Below are positions 27,816 through 37,647 of a DNA stretch of 64,000 nt, in pieces; positions within the stretch are counted from its first letter, which is position 1; every line of letters starts with the position of its first letter. Both the position numbers and the translations under genes were made by a program. The notes under the pieces were generated by a model. That model did not search any database. It was not told the origin of the DNA and was given only the letters and a program-made list of their open reading frames with translations. Source of the stretch: Helicobacter suis (GTDB lineage Bacteria; Campylobacterota; Campylobacteria; Campylobacterales; Helicobacteraceae); NCBI RefSeq assembly GCF_902196125.1, contig NZ_CABIKG010000001.1:1-64000 (forward strand), in the 5' to 3' direction.

Positions 27816-29201
27816 TTGAATCCTATTATTCTTGGTGTGGATATTGGTTCTAGTAAAATTTGTGCCATCATTGCTGAGATCAAAGAGGGAGTACCCCAAG
27901 TAATTGGCGTGAGTGTGCATAAATCTGAGGGGGTTAAAAAGGGCAATATTAGCAATATCAGCCAAGCGGGCGAAATTGTCAAAAGAGCCATTGAAGATGC
28001 TAAGCGCATGGCCGGGCTAAACTTTGTTGAAAAGGCCATTGTTTCTATCTCTGGGGCGTGTACTCAAAGTGTGAATAGTTCTGGGCTTATTAATGTGCCT
28101 AATAATGAAATCACGCTTAAAGAGATCAACCGCGTCTTAGATACAGCTCTACATAGCGCGCATATCCCTACTGGTTATGAGGTAATTCACATCTTGCCTT
28201 ATCAATTTAAGCTAGATAACCAAGATAATATTGAAGATCCTATGGGCATGAGTGGATCGCGTCTGGAGGTTTCTACCCATATTGTAACCGTGCAACGCAG
28301 TAGCCTAGAAAATTTAAGGCGGACAATCCAAATTGCTGGGGTAAAAATTGAAAATGTGGTTTTAAGCGCCTATGCTGCCTCTATTGCCGTGCTTAATGAA
28401 GATGATAAAGCCTTAGGTGTGGCATGTATTGATCTAGGCGGAGGGACTTGTAACATGATGGTTTATGGGGGTAGTTCTATGTGTTTTAATAACTACCTTA
28501 ATGTAGGATCAGAGCACATTAGAGACGATTTAGCCAGTATTTTAGAAGTGCCTTTGGGTGTTGCAGAGTTTATCAAACGGCAGTATGGAAATTTAATCGC
28601 AGAAGAGAGCGATCAAGAAATTGAAGTACCCGATATTTCCTCAGAAAATAAGAAAAACCGCCTTTCATTAAAACTAGTGCATGATATTATCCGCGCGCGC
28701 GTGGTAGAAACCTTTGATGTGCTTAATCGCCGTTTAAAACAAAGCAACTTACAAGATAGTATCCGTAGAGGAGTGGTGCTAACTGGGGGCATGACGCATG
28801 TAGAGGGGATTAGAAATGTCGCGGCGGTGATTTTTGGAAATATCCCTGTGCGCATTGCTAAACCTGTTGAATTAAATGGCTTATTTGAAGAATTAAAAGA
28901 TCCAACTAGTTCGGTAGCCATTGGTTTAATTTTATATGGGGCGGGCAAGCACACTAATTATGAAAAAGATTCAGAAAAAGTGATTCGTTATAAAGAGAAC
29001 AAACATACAGAGTTGCCCTCTGCCTTTACCTACACCCAAGAGCGCAATTACATTGAAACGGATTTAACTAATCTAAAGCACACCAACGAGGTAGAGAGTG
29101 TAAAGGAGAGAAAAAAAGATATAATGTACCCCCATAAAGAAGTACCTAAAAGAGGGGGATTTTTAGAGCGGATTAAGGAGTGGGGCTCTAAGTTATTTTA
29201 A
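27816..29201 (+). CDS. ftsA: Cell division protein FtsA
   Basis: Actin-like ATPase that tethers FtsZ to the inner membrane. 461 residues. The phosphate-1 motif is ILGVDIGSSKICAIIAE, the phosphate-2 motif GVACIDLGGGTCNMMVYGG, and the adenosine motif GVVLTGGMTHVEGI. The C-terminus GGFLERIKEWGSKLF is an amphipathic membrane-targeting helix. Start is TTG at 27816. ftsZ begins 10 bases after its stop. Confidence 0.95.
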   Translation: MNPIILGVDIGSSKICAIIAEIKEGVPQVIGVSVHKSEGVKKGNISNISQAGEIVKRAIEDAKRMAGLNFVEKAIVSISGACTQSVNSSGLINVPNNEITLKEINRVLDTALHSAHIPTGYEVIHILPYQFKLDNQDNIEDPMGMSGSRLEVSTHIVTVQRSSLENLRRTIQIAGVKIENVVLSAYAASIAVLNEDDKALGVACIDLGGGTCNMMVYGGSSMCFNNYLNVGSEHIRDDLASILEVPLGVAEFIKRQYGNLIAEESDQEIEVPDISSENKKNRLSLKLVHDIIRARVVETFDVLNRRLKQSNLQDSIRRGVVLTGGMTHVEGIRNVAAVIFGNIPVRIAKPVELNGLFEELKDPTSSVAIGLILYGAGKHTNYEKDSEKVIRYKENKHTELPSAFTYTQERNYIETDLTNLKHTNEVESVKERKKDIMYPHKEVPKRGGFLERIKEWGSKLF

Positions 29202-29211
29202 AGGAATAGTT

Positions 29212-30339
29212 GTGGCGTTAGAGGAAGATATAGGCGTAGAGGAAATTTTTGAAACCAATGGGGCTAAGATTGTCGTAATTGGCGTAGGGGGCGGGGGATC
29301 AAATATGATCGCCCACCTGATTGCTACAGGTACTTATAAAGATATTACCCTAGTAGCGGCTAATACAGACGGGCAGGCGCTTAAAGCCTCCTGTGCTAAG
29401 AATAAAATCCGCTTGGGTGAAAAGATTACTGGCGGGAGGGGGGCGGGCATGAAGCCTGAGATTGGCAAACAAGCAGCCCAAGAGTGCACAGAAGCCATTA
29501 AAGAAATGGTTACGGGTGCAGATCTAGTTTTTATTTCAGCAGGTTTAGGCGGAGGGACTGGCACGGGGGCCGCACCGGTAATTGCCCAAATTGCTAAGGA
29601 TTCGGGGGCATTAACCGTTTCTGTAGTTACCAAACCCTTTAACTTTGAGGGTAAAAAGCGCGCTAAAATTGCCGAAGAAGGGCTTAAAGAACTTAAAGCT
29701 GTAAGCGATTCGATTGTTGTTATTCCTAATGAAAAGTTAGTGGGTTTTATTGATAAAAATGCAGGCATGCAAGATAGTTTTAAAGAAGTTAATAATGTTT
29801 TAGCCAAAGCGGTTAATGGCATCTCTAGCATGATTATTAACTATGGTGAAAACGACATCAATGTAGACTTTGCGGATTTAAAAACCGTGATGAATCACCG
29901 CGGGTTAGCTTTAATGGGCATAGGTGAGGCTACCGGAGTGAATGCGGCCACTGTGGCGGTAGAAAATGCCATTGCCTCCCCCCTCTTTGATAATGTATCT
30001 ATCAATGGCGCAATGGGGGTACTGATTAACTTTGAATGCCACCCAGACTACCCGCTATTAGAGATCACTAATTCTGTTTCTATTGTAGAGTCTATGGCAG
30101 ATGATGATGCAGATATTATTTTTGGTAAGTGTACCTCAGCTAGCATGCCAACCGATCATGTAAAAGTTACGATCGTGGCTACTGGTTTTGAAAAAGCTAC
30201 AGAAAATAAAGAGGAAAAAGTAGAATCTGCGCCTAGTTTTTCTAAGGGTACTTTAGAGGGTCTGCGTTTAGCCAGTAATGGGGATTATGGAGATGTGGAT
30301 TTAGATGTCCCTGCTTATTTACGCCACCAAAAAGATTAA
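29212..30339 (+). CDS. ftsZ: Cell division protein FtsZ
   Basis: Tubulin-like GTPase forming the division ring. 375 residues. The GTP-binding tubulin signature [17 protein letters not shown] is present near residue 110, with the N-terminal [11 protein letters not shown] and the catalytic T7-loop [11 protein letters not shown]. Start is GTG with AAGGAA upstream. The last residues ([12 protein letters not shown]) match the conserved FtsA-binding tail. The stop overlaps the convergent tgt gene by 4 nt. Confidence 0.97.
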   Translation: MALEEDIGVEEIFETNGAKIVVIGVGGGGSNMIAHLIATGTYKDITLVAANTDGQALKASCAKNKIRLGEKITGGRGAGMKPEIGKQAAQECTEAIKEMVTGADLVFISAGLGGGTGTGAAPVIAQIAKDSGALTVSVVTKPFNFEGKKRAKIAEEGLKELKAVSDSIVVIPNEKLVGFIDKNAGMQDSFKEVNNVLAKAVNGISSMIINYGENDINVDFADLKTVMNHRGLALMGIGEATGVNAATVAVENAIASPLFDNVSINGAMGVLINFECHPDYPLLEITNSVSIVESMADDDADIIFGKCTSASMPTDHVKVTIVATGFEKATENKEEKVESAPSFSKGTLEGLRLASNGDYGDVDLDVPAYLRHQKD

Positions 30340-31439
30340 AGCCTCTTAGACCAAAAAGCTTTAAAGCTAGCATAGCGCCCCTTTAAAATCGCCTCCCTAG
30401 CGCCACGCATTAGTTGTAAATAAAAAAAGAGGTTATGTAAACTAGCCAAACGAAAATAGAGTAACTCTTTAGCCCTAAAAAGGTGGTTTAAATAGGCTTT
30501 AGAGTAGTGTTTACAGGTATAGCACTCGCAGTTAAGATCAATGGGGTCTTGGCTCTGCTTATATTGCGCGGCTTTGATAGAAATTTTGCCCTCTGAGCTA
30601 AAAAGTGTCCCATTTCTAGCGTTACGCGTAGGCATCACACAATCAAACATATCTATTCCTAGATCAATAGCCTCTAATAAATCTTGTGGCGTACCCACTC
30701 CCATTAAATAACGCGGTTTATCAGGGGGTAAAAAGCTTTCTGTATAGCCAATGGTATCATACATTTCTTGTACACTCTCTCCTACAGCTAACCCGCCAAT
30801 AGCAAAGCCATCAAAATCTAAATTGCACAGTTCTAAAGCGCTTTGTTTGCGTAGCTCTTGATCAACGCCTCCTTGTACAATGGCAAAGATATGCTGATTA
30901 GATTTAGCATGCTCTTTATGGTACTTCAGACTTTCTAACGCCCACGCAGTGGTTTTTTGTACGGCAAGTTTTAAGCGATCTATTGGGGCGGGTAAACCCA
31001 CTAAATCATCTAAAACCATGCAAATATCGCTATTAAGAGCATATTGGATATCTAACACTTTAGAGGGCGTAAAAAGATGGGTACTACCATCAATATGGGA
31101 TTTAAATACAATTCCTTGATCGTGGGCTTTGGTGTTACTAGCAAGAGAAAAGGCCTGAAACCCCCCGCTATCGGTTAAAAAATTACCTTGAAATTGTGTA
31201 AAACCATGTAGCCCCCCTAACTTAGCCACTAAATTAGCCCCCGGTCTTAAATAAAGGTGGTAGGTGTTAGCTAGAATAATAGAAGCGTTAAGATATTGAC
31301 TTAAATCTAAAGCGTCTAAACTTTTCACGCTAGCTTGCGTGCCTACTGGCATAAAAACAGGGGTTTGCACCACTCCATGGGATAAAAATAAAGTCATCGC
31401 GCGGGCTTTGCCATCTATCCGGTCTAGCCTAAAATCCAT
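30336..31439 (-). CDS. tgt: Queuine tRNA-ribosyltransferase
   Basis: Exchanges the wobble guanine for the queuosine precursor preQ1 in GUN-anticodon tRNAs. 367 residues. [13 protein letters not shown] holds the general-acid Asp, and [34 protein letters not shown] includes the nucleophile Asp. The zinc site is [18 protein letters not shown] chose the ATG at 31439 ([10 protein letters not shown]), which fits family length; a longer frame to 31505 would overlap the divergent gene. queH at 39350-40537 supplies a later step of the same pathway. Confidence 0.95.
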   Translation of the reverse strand: MDFRLDRIDGKARAMTLFLSHGVVQTPVFMPVGTQASVKSLDALDLSQYLNASIILANTYHLYLRPGANLVAKLGGLHGFTQFQGNFLTDSGGFQAFSLASNTKAHDQGIVFKSHIDGSTHLFTPSKVLDIQYALNSDICMVLDDLVGLPAPIDRLKLAVQKTTAWALESLKYHKEHAKSNQHIFAIVQGGVDQELRKQSALELCNLDFDGFAIGGLAVGESVQEMYDTIGYTESFLPPDKPRYLMGVGTPQDLLEAIDLGIDMFDCVMPTRNARNGTLFSSEGKISIKAAQYKQSQDPIDLNCECYTCKHYSKAYLNHLFRAKELLYFRLASLHNLFFYLQLMRGAREAILKGRYASFKAFWSKRL

Positions 31440-31460
31440 TTTCAACCTTAGCTTTTTTAC

Positions 31461-31468
31461 ATTATAAT
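31461..31468. promoter_or_regulatory. Palindromic ATTATAAT between divergent genes
   Basis: ATTATAAT is its own reverse complement, so it offers TATAAT on both strands. It sits 22 bases before the plus-strand start at 31490 and 22 bases before the tgt start at 31439. It may serve as -10 box for both genes. Confidence 0.5.
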
Positions 31469-31489
31469 AACTAAAAACGGAAATTAGGG

Positions 31490-32899
31490 TTGAAAAAGGT
31501 TGCATTAATTGTTGAGGGCGTGGTGGCTAAAAAGTTTATGGAGTTGGTGGTCTCCAAATTTTTTAGCAATAATTTTTATCTAGTGATCACCAAAGACCCT
31601 AGCTGTTTGCCAAGTACGCTACCTAGTACCTTTGAGGTACATATCTTTGATCCCACCTCTGCTTACCGTCTTTCCCCTTTTATTGATGCTAATGTAAGCG
31701 ATATATTCATTCTGCTAGAAAATACCCAAGAACAACAAGCTATCTATGAAATTATCCGGCAAAAAAATAAAGAAGCACGGTTGATTGTTAATCAAGGCTT
31801 AGAGGGGGTTAAAGATGAGCGGCTTGTATTAATTGATCACACCCAAATTATTGCTAATAAATTTATTGCCAAAATCCCCAATGTCCCTAGTGTACCGCAA
31901 GGTTTTGGGCTTGAGCAGGGGGAGGTTATGGAAATTGGCGTACCATTTGGAAGTGTCTTTGCCTACCGCCATATTGGTTCGTTACACCAAAAAGACTACC
32001 GCATTGTAGGGGTATACCGGAAAAATGAATTTTACTTAAGCCACTCTGCTATGGTGATTCAACCAAGAGATCAACTTTTAGCTGTGGGTAATCCGGAAAC
32101 ACTTAATAATGTCTATTTACAAGTAAGAAGTAATGTAGGGCAATTTCCTGCTCCCTTTGGAAGAGATATTTATTTATATATTGACATGCGTTTGCAATCT
32201 ATGGAGGCTTTAGAGAGAGACATTAACCAAGCGCTAGTTTTACACGATCAACTCAAAAGCGCCATGCTTTATATCCAAGTTTTGCGCCCTACCTACACAG
32301 CCTTTATTGAGAAAATCCGTGCCATTGAATCTAAAGATATCCGCATTGTTTTAGACTTTAAGGGCTCTTGTTTTGCAGAAAAACTCCAAGTAGATAGCCA
32401 AAAGAAAATTGGCCTAGTGGTGGTTGGCAAAGAAATTTTTGATAAACAGGATAACCGCAAACTTTTATTTGAAATCCTAACACCTGTTTTTAAGACTAGT
32501 GTTAAAGGTTTTGAGGGGATTAGCAAAAGCATGGTTGTTTTAAACAAGGACATGGAACAAAACGAGGATATCTCTTCTGTGATGTTTGATGTGTGTGCCC
32601 AAATGAATTTAGACATGTTATTATACGACTTCGATCCAGATAAGCGTTACAAAGTAGAGGTTATTGAAAATTACGAACATCTCTCTCACATTTACAATCG
32701 GAAAATCAAGGTGATTCGCACACATGTTAAAAACCCCGTGTTATTTCTAAGAAGTTTAGAAACCCCTGTGGTGCAGTTTTTACCCTTTGAATCTTGCATT
32801 ACAAAAAACCAGTTTTTTTGGATGTTTTCTACTAAAGTAGAACGAATCGTATTTTTAAGTGATATACACCCGCAAATGTTTATCCCGGTGGTGGAGTGA
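31490..32899 (+). CDS. TrkA-N/TrkA-C-like protein of unknown function
   Basis: A 469-residue soluble protein resembling the uncharacterised COG3400 group of Campylobacterota. The N-terminal Rossmann-like part ([18 protein letters not shown], about 1-130) looks like a degenerate TrkA-N domain, and the middle ([39 protein letters not shown], about 145-210) resembles TrkA-C. The rest ([16 protein letters not shown] and later) is not recognised. Start is TTG. It overlaps aroB slightly, an order shared with H. pylori. A role in ion-transport control is only inferred. Confidence 0.7.
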   Translation: MKKVALIVEGVVAKKFMELVVSKFFSNNFYLVITKDPSCLPSTLPSTFEVHIFDPTSAYRLSPFIDANVSDIFILLENTQEQQAIYEIIRQKNKEARLIVNQGLEGVKDERLVLIDHTQIIANKFIAKIPNVPSVPQGFGLEQGEVMEIGVPFGSVFAYRHIGSLHQKDYRIVGVYRKNEFYLSHSAMVIQPRDQLLAVGNPETLNNVYLQVRSNVGQFPAPFGRDIYLYIDMRLQSMEALERDINQALVLHDQLKSAMLYIQVLRPTYTAFIEKIRAIESKDIRIVLDFKGSCFAEKLQVDSQKKIGLVVVGKEIFDKQDNRKLLFEILTPVFKTSVKGFEGISKSMVVLNKDMEQNEDISSVMFDVCAQMNLDMLLYDFDPDKRYKVEVIENYEHLSHIYNRKIKVIRTHVKNPVLFLRSLETPVVQFLPFESCITKNQFFWMFSTKVERIVFLSDIHPQMFIPVVE

Positions 32900-33909
32900 T
32901 GCGCCTTGATCTTTTAAAATACCCCATTGAGATTGGCACGCTACCCCAGATCACTTATACCGGTAAGGTTTTGGTGGTGAGTGATACGGTGGTTGCGCCC
33001 TTATATTTAGAACAAGTTTTAAAGCATATTCAAGCCTCTGAAGTTTTCAAGGTAGTCATTCCTACCGGCGAAGTGTATAAAAAATGGGAAACTTTAGAGA
33101 CAATTTTAAATGCAGCCTTTGAGGCTAATTTAAGCCGTAAGGATTGTTTAGTGGCTTTGGGTGGGGGAGTGGTGAGTGATATGGTGGGTTTTGCAAGCGC
33201 GATTTATAAACGAGGCATTGTTTTTTATAATATCCCAACCACCCTTTTAGCCCAAGTAGATGCTAGCATTGGAGGCAAGACCGGTATTAATAATGCCTAT
33301 GGCAAAAATTTAATTGGGGCATTTCATTCGCCCAAAGCCGTTTATATTGATCCGCAGTTTTTGCGTACCTTGCCCAAGCGCGCTTTTTATGCCGGTGTGG
33401 CTGAGATGATTAAAAAGGCGGTGTGTTTTGATGCCTCTTATTTTAAATGGTTAGAAGAACACCTTGTAGAACAACACCTAGAACAAGCTATCGCGAAAAG
33501 TGTAACCATTAAAGCTAAAGTAGTGCTACAAGATGAAAAAGAGCAATCCTTGCGCATGGGGCTTAATTATGGGCATACTTTTGGGCATGCCATTGAAAAA
33601 GCGGGGGCTTATGAGGCATTATTGCATGGGGAGGCTGTGGCTATTGGTATGCAAATGGCCAATGCCTTAGCGTGTAAATTAGGGCTTTTAGAGCAAGAAG
33701 TACAAACACGCATTCAAAACTTGCTAACGCTTTATCAATTAGATTTAACCTATAAAATTACAAATTTAGAACAATTCTACAAAGATTTACAAATGGATAA
33801 AAAAAATGTCAACGGGATTACATTTATTTTACCCACAGGTCTTGGAAATTTCAAGGCTAAACAAGTACCTAAAGATTGCGTTATAGAGGTTTTAGATGCG
33901 TGGTGCTAA
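32899..33909 (+). CDS. aroB: 3-dehydroquinate synthase
   Basis: NAD- and zinc-dependent second enzyme of the shikimate pathway. 336 residues. GGGVVSDMVGFASAIYKRGI and YNIPTTLLAQVDASIGGKTGIN are the classic motifs; zinc-binding His residues lie in GLNYGHTFGHAIEK and in LLHGEAVAIGM. The ATG at 32899 overlaps the previous stop (TGATG). mscS overlaps its 3' end by 14 nt. Confidence 0.95.
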   Translation: MRLDLLKYPIEIGTLPQITYTGKVLVVSDTVVAPLYLEQVLKHIQASEVFKVVIPTGEVYKKWETLETILNAAFEANLSRKDCLVALGGGVVSDMVGFASAIYKRGIVFYNIPTTLLAQVDASIGGKTGINNAYGKNLIGAFHSPKAVYIDPQFLRTLPKRAFYAGVAEMIKKAVCFDASYFKWLEEHLVEQHLEQAIAKSVTIKAKVVLQDEKEQSLRMGLNYGHTFGHAIEKAGAYEALLHGEAVAIGMQMANALACKLGLLEQEVQTRIQNLLTLYQLDLTYKITNLEQFYKDLQMDKKNVNGITFILPTGLGNFKAKQVPKDCVIEVLDAWC

Positions 33910-35416
33910 GTGTTTGGTAATTTTGTTTTGTGCGGGGTTACTCTTAGCATCTGAAAGCCAAGAGTTACAGATGAAACTTAATAAAATTGAGAAAAATTTA
34001 GAAAGCCAAGATGGCATCTGGTTACAGAAATTTAAAAATTTTGAAAATTATGGGAAAATCTCTTTAGAGATTCAGCGCATAAAAGAGCGTTTGAAAAATC
34101 TTAAAGCAGATACCCTAGAGGCTAGCGCGCTTAATCACAGCCTAAAAACCTTGCAACACCAAGAAAAATTGCTTGAATCTTATAAAACTAACCCTTTTAA
34201 AGAATTGGTTGAAAAACCTACTATCACTAATGTCCCTAATATCACTAGCCCTTTAGCTATTGTTACTGGTTTTTCTTTTATTAAAACCATGCGTACTAAG
34301 TTAATCACCATGCAACAACACCAAAAAGTCCTCAAGCAGATCATTATTGCGCTTAATCAAAAAATAGAAATTCTAACAAAATTACAAACCATGCAGCCTA
34401 AGCAATGGGATGTAGCCATTTATCAAGAACGGGTTAAAAAAATTGAATTTGAAAGCGCCCAAGATTTACTAAAGGCTAGTTTAGAGGCTTACACTAAGGA
34501 TATGGAGGAAAACACCCAAAATATCAAATCCCAAATTAGAGATCAGGTTTTTAAACTCTTTTATGTTTTATTAATTGCTTGTGCTAGCATTATTCTAGCT
34601 TGGATACTCAAACACCTTAGCCACAAATATTTATACAGCGATGAGCGGGCTTACACCGTGAATAAGGCAATTAATTTTATTAATGCCAATGTGGTGGTTC
34701 TTATCTTTTTATTTGCCTATTTAGAAAATGTATCTTATCTAGTTACGATGTTAGGTTTTGTAGGTGCTGGGTTTGCTATTGCCATGCGTGATTTATTCAT
34801 GAGCATGCTAGGGTGGTTTAGTATTATTTTAAAGGGTAGTTTGCATGTAGGCGACCGAATCAAAGTTGCTAAAGATGGAATGGTGTATATAGGAGATGTA
34901 CTAGATATTTCCATGCTTTATGTTACTTTGTTTGAAGATGTTACCCTAACCACCTATCTTAAAAATAATGGCCGTGCGGGGCGTATTATCTTTATCCCTA
35001 ATAATTATGTTTTTACCGGTTTAGTTTCTAATTACAGCCACTTAGGTTTAAAGACGGTGTGGGATAGTGTGGATTTTTTCCTAACCTTTGATTCTAACCA
35101 CCAAAGGGCGATGGATATTGCTTTAAAAATTGCAACAGCCCACTCACAACCCTATAGCGACATCGCCCAAACCCAGTTTAGCAAAATGCGTACTAAATAC
35201 GCTTTGCGCACCATTGAAGTTGCGCCTAAAGTTTATACCATGACAGAAAAAGATGGCATGCGTTTGTATGTTTCTTATCTAACTAATGCCTATGCGACTT
35301 TGTCCTTGCGCTCTAAAATTTCTACTGATATAGTACAAGCCTTTTTAAAAACCCGCGATGTCTTTTTAAGCACCGCTCTTAAAGAAATCCAAGAAAAACA
35401 AGAAAGTAGTCTTTAA
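33896..35416 (+). CDS. MscS-family mechanosensitive channel
   Basis: A 506-residue inner-membrane channel protein. A signal-like N-terminus (LVILFCAGLLLASESQ) leads into a long periplasmic coiled-coil region (to about 210), then three membrane helices (LFYVLLIACASIILAWIL, AINFINANVVVLIFLFAYL, and the pore-lining LVTMLGFVGAGFAIAMRDLFMS) and a cytoplasmic beta domain (GDRIKVAKDGMVYIGDVLDISMLYVTLFE). It is expected to release solutes on hypo-osmotic shock. It follows aroB with a 14-nt overlap. Confidence 0.88.
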   Translation: MRGAKCLVILFCAGLLLASESQELQMKLNKIEKNLESQDGIWLQKFKNFENYGKISLEIQRIKERLKNLKADTLEASALNHSLKTLQHQEKLLESYKTNPFKELVEKPTITNVPNITSPLAIVTGFSFIKTMRTKLITMQQHQKVLKQIIIALNQKIEILTKLQTMQPKQWDVAIYQERVKKIEFESAQDLLKASLEAYTKDMEENTQNIKSQIRDQVFKLFYVLLIACASIILAWILKHLSHKYLYSDERAYTVNKAINFINANVVVLIFLFAYLENVSYLVTMLGFVGAGFAIAMRDLFMSMLGWFSIILKGSLHVGDRIKVAKDGMVYIGDVLDISMLYVTLFEDVTLTTYLKNNGRAGRIIFIPNNYVFTGLVSNYSHLGLKTVWDSVDFFLTFDSNHQRAMDIALKIATAHSQPYSDIAQTQFSKMRTKYALRTIEVAPKVYTMTEKDGMRLYVSYLTNAYATLSLRSKISTDIVQAFLKTRDVFLSTALKEIQEKQESSL

Positions 35417-35417
35417 C

Positions 35418-36365
35418 ATGCACAATAATTTTATTCTAGTGGCTTTAAATGCGGAAATGGGAGGCGCTAAACAAGGCAGTAACACAGGTGTAGAGCGCTT
35501 AAAAAAAGCATTACTCCAAAAATACCCCCAAATAGAAACAATTACCATTGGGCAAGAGGAATGTACCCTAAATACTTTTTTCAAGTATGCTGAGCATTTT
35601 GAGGATTATTATTGTTTTTGTAAATTCTTATTAATCCCGGGTCTACAGGAGGTGTTTAAAAAGCAATGCTTTTCTTTAATTTTAAGTTCAGAACATGCTA
35701 ATGCCTTTGGTATTATCCAAGCTTTGCGCAGCACGCATCCGCAGAAAAAACTAGGAATCTTATATTTAGATGCCCACGCAGATATCCATACCGCTTATGA
35801 TAGCCATTCAAAACATATCCATGGCATGCCCCTTGGCATGGTGCTTAACCGTATCCATAGTGGCCCCAATCCTTTAAACCAACAAGAGCAAGAATACTGG
35901 CAAAAGCTCTGTGCTTTAGGCATGCAAGATGGCGTGTTAGCTTTTAATCCTAAACACTTAGTCTATTTTGGTGTGCGCAGTACAGAGGCAAGCGAGAGAA
36001 GTGTGATTAAAGAGTGTGCGATTCCTCTTTTTAGTGTAGATGCTATCCGTGCGGATATGAAAGGTGTACTAGAGCAAAGCCAAGCCTTATTAAAAGAGGT
36101 AGATATACTTTATTTAAGCCTAGATATTGATATTTTAGATGGGAAACTTTTTAGTTCTACAGGTGTACGCGAAAATAATGGATTGCAACCCTCAGAGCTA
36201 TTAGCGCTTTTAGAAGGGCTTTTACAGACCTTTAAAACGCGTTTAGTAGCTGTAGAGATTACAGAGTATAACCCTGAATTATACACAGGTGAAGGAGAAG
36301 ATGAAAAGGTGGTTTTAAAATTAGCCCAAAGTGTTTTAAATCATTTCAATAAGGAATTTGCATGA
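35418..36365 (+). CDS. rocF: Arginase
   Basis: Manganese enzyme splitting arginine to ornithine and urea, thereby feeding urease in gastric helicobacters. 315 residues. Metal ligands are in SSEHANAFG (His), LDAHADIHT (Asp-His-Asp) and LSLDIDILD (two Asp). The extra ~13-residue insert characteristic of H. pylori arginase falls in ESYWQKLC-like sequence (EYWQKLCALGMQDG). The gene starts one base after mscS and overlaps the next by 4 nt (ATGA). Confidence 0.92.
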   Translation: MHNNFILVALNAEMGGAKQGSNTGVERLKKALLQKYPQIETITIGQEECTLNTFFKYAEHFEDYYCFCKFLLIPGLQEVFKKQCFSLILSSEHANAFGIIQALRSTHPQKKLGILYLDAHADIHTAYDSHSKHIHGMPLGMVLNRIHSGPNPLNQQEQEYWQKLCALGMQDGVLAFNPKHLVYFGVRSTEASERSVIKECAIPLFSVDAIRADMKGVLEQSQALLKEVDILYLSLDIDILDGKLFSSTGVRENNGLQPSELLALLEGLLQTFKTRLVAVEITEYNPELYTGEGEDEKVVLKLAQSVLNHFNKEFA

Positions 36366-37636
36366 CTCGTAGAAAATTTATCCTCACTAGTTGTGGTGTA
36401 AGCTTATGCCTTTTAGCGCCATTAGAGGGGAGTATACAGCCTATTAAGGCAATGGGTATTGTAGAAGTGTTTGCAGACGGGGCGCATTTAAGCGCTGTGG
36501 TGGTGGCTTATGACAAGCCTCTTTCTAGTGTGATTGCGACTGCTTTTAAAGTGGAGGGGCGCACGATTCAAAAAGTCTATCTGCGCCAAAGCCCTACTAA
36601 AGGGGAGGCAAGCGTTAAAGGGAAGTTTGTGATCTTAGAACTCTCTTTAGACGATGCCCAGATTGATTTAAAAGAGGAAGTAGCACTCAAGCAGAAAAAG
36701 AGCGCGCCTAAGCAGGTGGATAAACCCCGCTTTAAAGCTGGGGAACCCTCAGGGCATAATCTCATGTTTAAAACCCCCAAAGCCCATGTTGATATTCTTA
36801 ATTCCCCCTCTCTTGAAATTTCTTCTATTTACTACCCAATAGTAGAGGATTTTATCGCCCAAGATTTTTACGATGAAACCAACCACCAAAACCTCCATTA
36901 CAATCTTTTTATCCCTAAAGATATTGGCAAAAAACCCCTCCCTCTTGTACTTTTTATCCACGATGCCGGATCCATTAGTACCTTTGTCAAAGCCACACTT
37001 TTACAAGGCTTAGGCGCGGTGATCTTTGCCCACCCTAAAGAACAAATCAAGCGGCCATGTTTTGTTTTAGCCCCCCAGTATGATACGGTAATTGTTGATG
37101 ATGATTCTAAAGCCTCGCCTCTATTAGACACAACTATCCATCTAATCCAAAGTTTGAGCAAAAAATACCCTATTGATCTTAAACGGCTTTATACCACCGG
37201 CCAGTCTATGGGGTGCATGGCCTCTATTGCGATGTTGATTAAGTACCCTAATTTCTTTGCAGGGGCTTTTTTGGTAGCAGGACAATGGAAAGCCTCTTTG
37301 TGTGCGCCTTTGCTTAAAGATAATCTTTTTATTATGGTTTCAGCTGATGATCCGGGGGCTTATCCGGGGGAAAATGCCATTGTTGCGTTTTTAGAGCAAA
37401 AGGGGGCTAAAATTGCTAAAGGTGTGTGGAATGGGGCATGGCAGGCTAAGCAGTTTAAAGAGGCTTATGAGAAACTTAGCGATCAAAAGGCCACTATCCG
37501 GTATGTTGTGTTTTCTAAAGGAAGTGTATTATCCCCTACAGATACCAATAAAGGCAGTGCACACCGCAACACATGGAAGATTGCCTATAGCATTGAGCCT
37601 ATCCGTGAATGGCTATTTGAACAAGTTTTAGCATAG
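36362..37636 (+). CDS. Exported alpha/beta hydrolase (esterase/peptidase-like)
   Basis: A 424-residue protein with a twin-arginine-like signal (MTRRKFILTSCGVSLCLL). Residues about 30-130 form a beta-rich N-terminal domain ending in a lysine-rich stretch. The hydrolase domain begins about 175 (YNLFIPKDIGKKPLPLVLFIHDAG) with the nucleophile elbow TGQSMGCMASI (Ser about 285), Asp probably in MVSADDPG, and His in KGSAHRNTW. It resembles the predicted-peptidase/PHB-depolymerase group. It overlaps arginase by 4 nt and precedes alanine dehydrogenase. The substrate is unknown. Confidence 0.75.
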   Translation: MTRRKFILTSCGVSLCLLAPLEGSIQPIKAMGIVEVFADGAHLSAVVVAYDKPLSSVIATAFKVEGRTIQKVYLRQSPTKGEASVKGKFVILELSLDDAQIDLKEEVALKQKKSAPKQVDKPRFKAGEPSGHNLMFKTPKAHVDILNSPSLEISSIYYPIVEDFIAQDFYDETNHQNLHYNLFIPKDIGKKPLPLVLFIHDAGSISTFVKATLLQGLGAVIFAHPKEQIKRPCFVLAPQYDTVIVDDDSKASPLLDTTIHLIQSLSKKYPIDLKRLYTTGQSMGCMASIAMLIKYPNFFAGAFLVAGQWKASLCAPLLKDNLFIMVSADDPGAYPGENAIVAFLEQKGAKIAKGVWNGAWQAKQFKEAYEKLSDQKATIRYVVFSKGSVLSPTDTNKGSAHRNTWKIAYSIEPIREWLFEQVLA

Positions 37637-37647
37637 GGAGAATTTTA

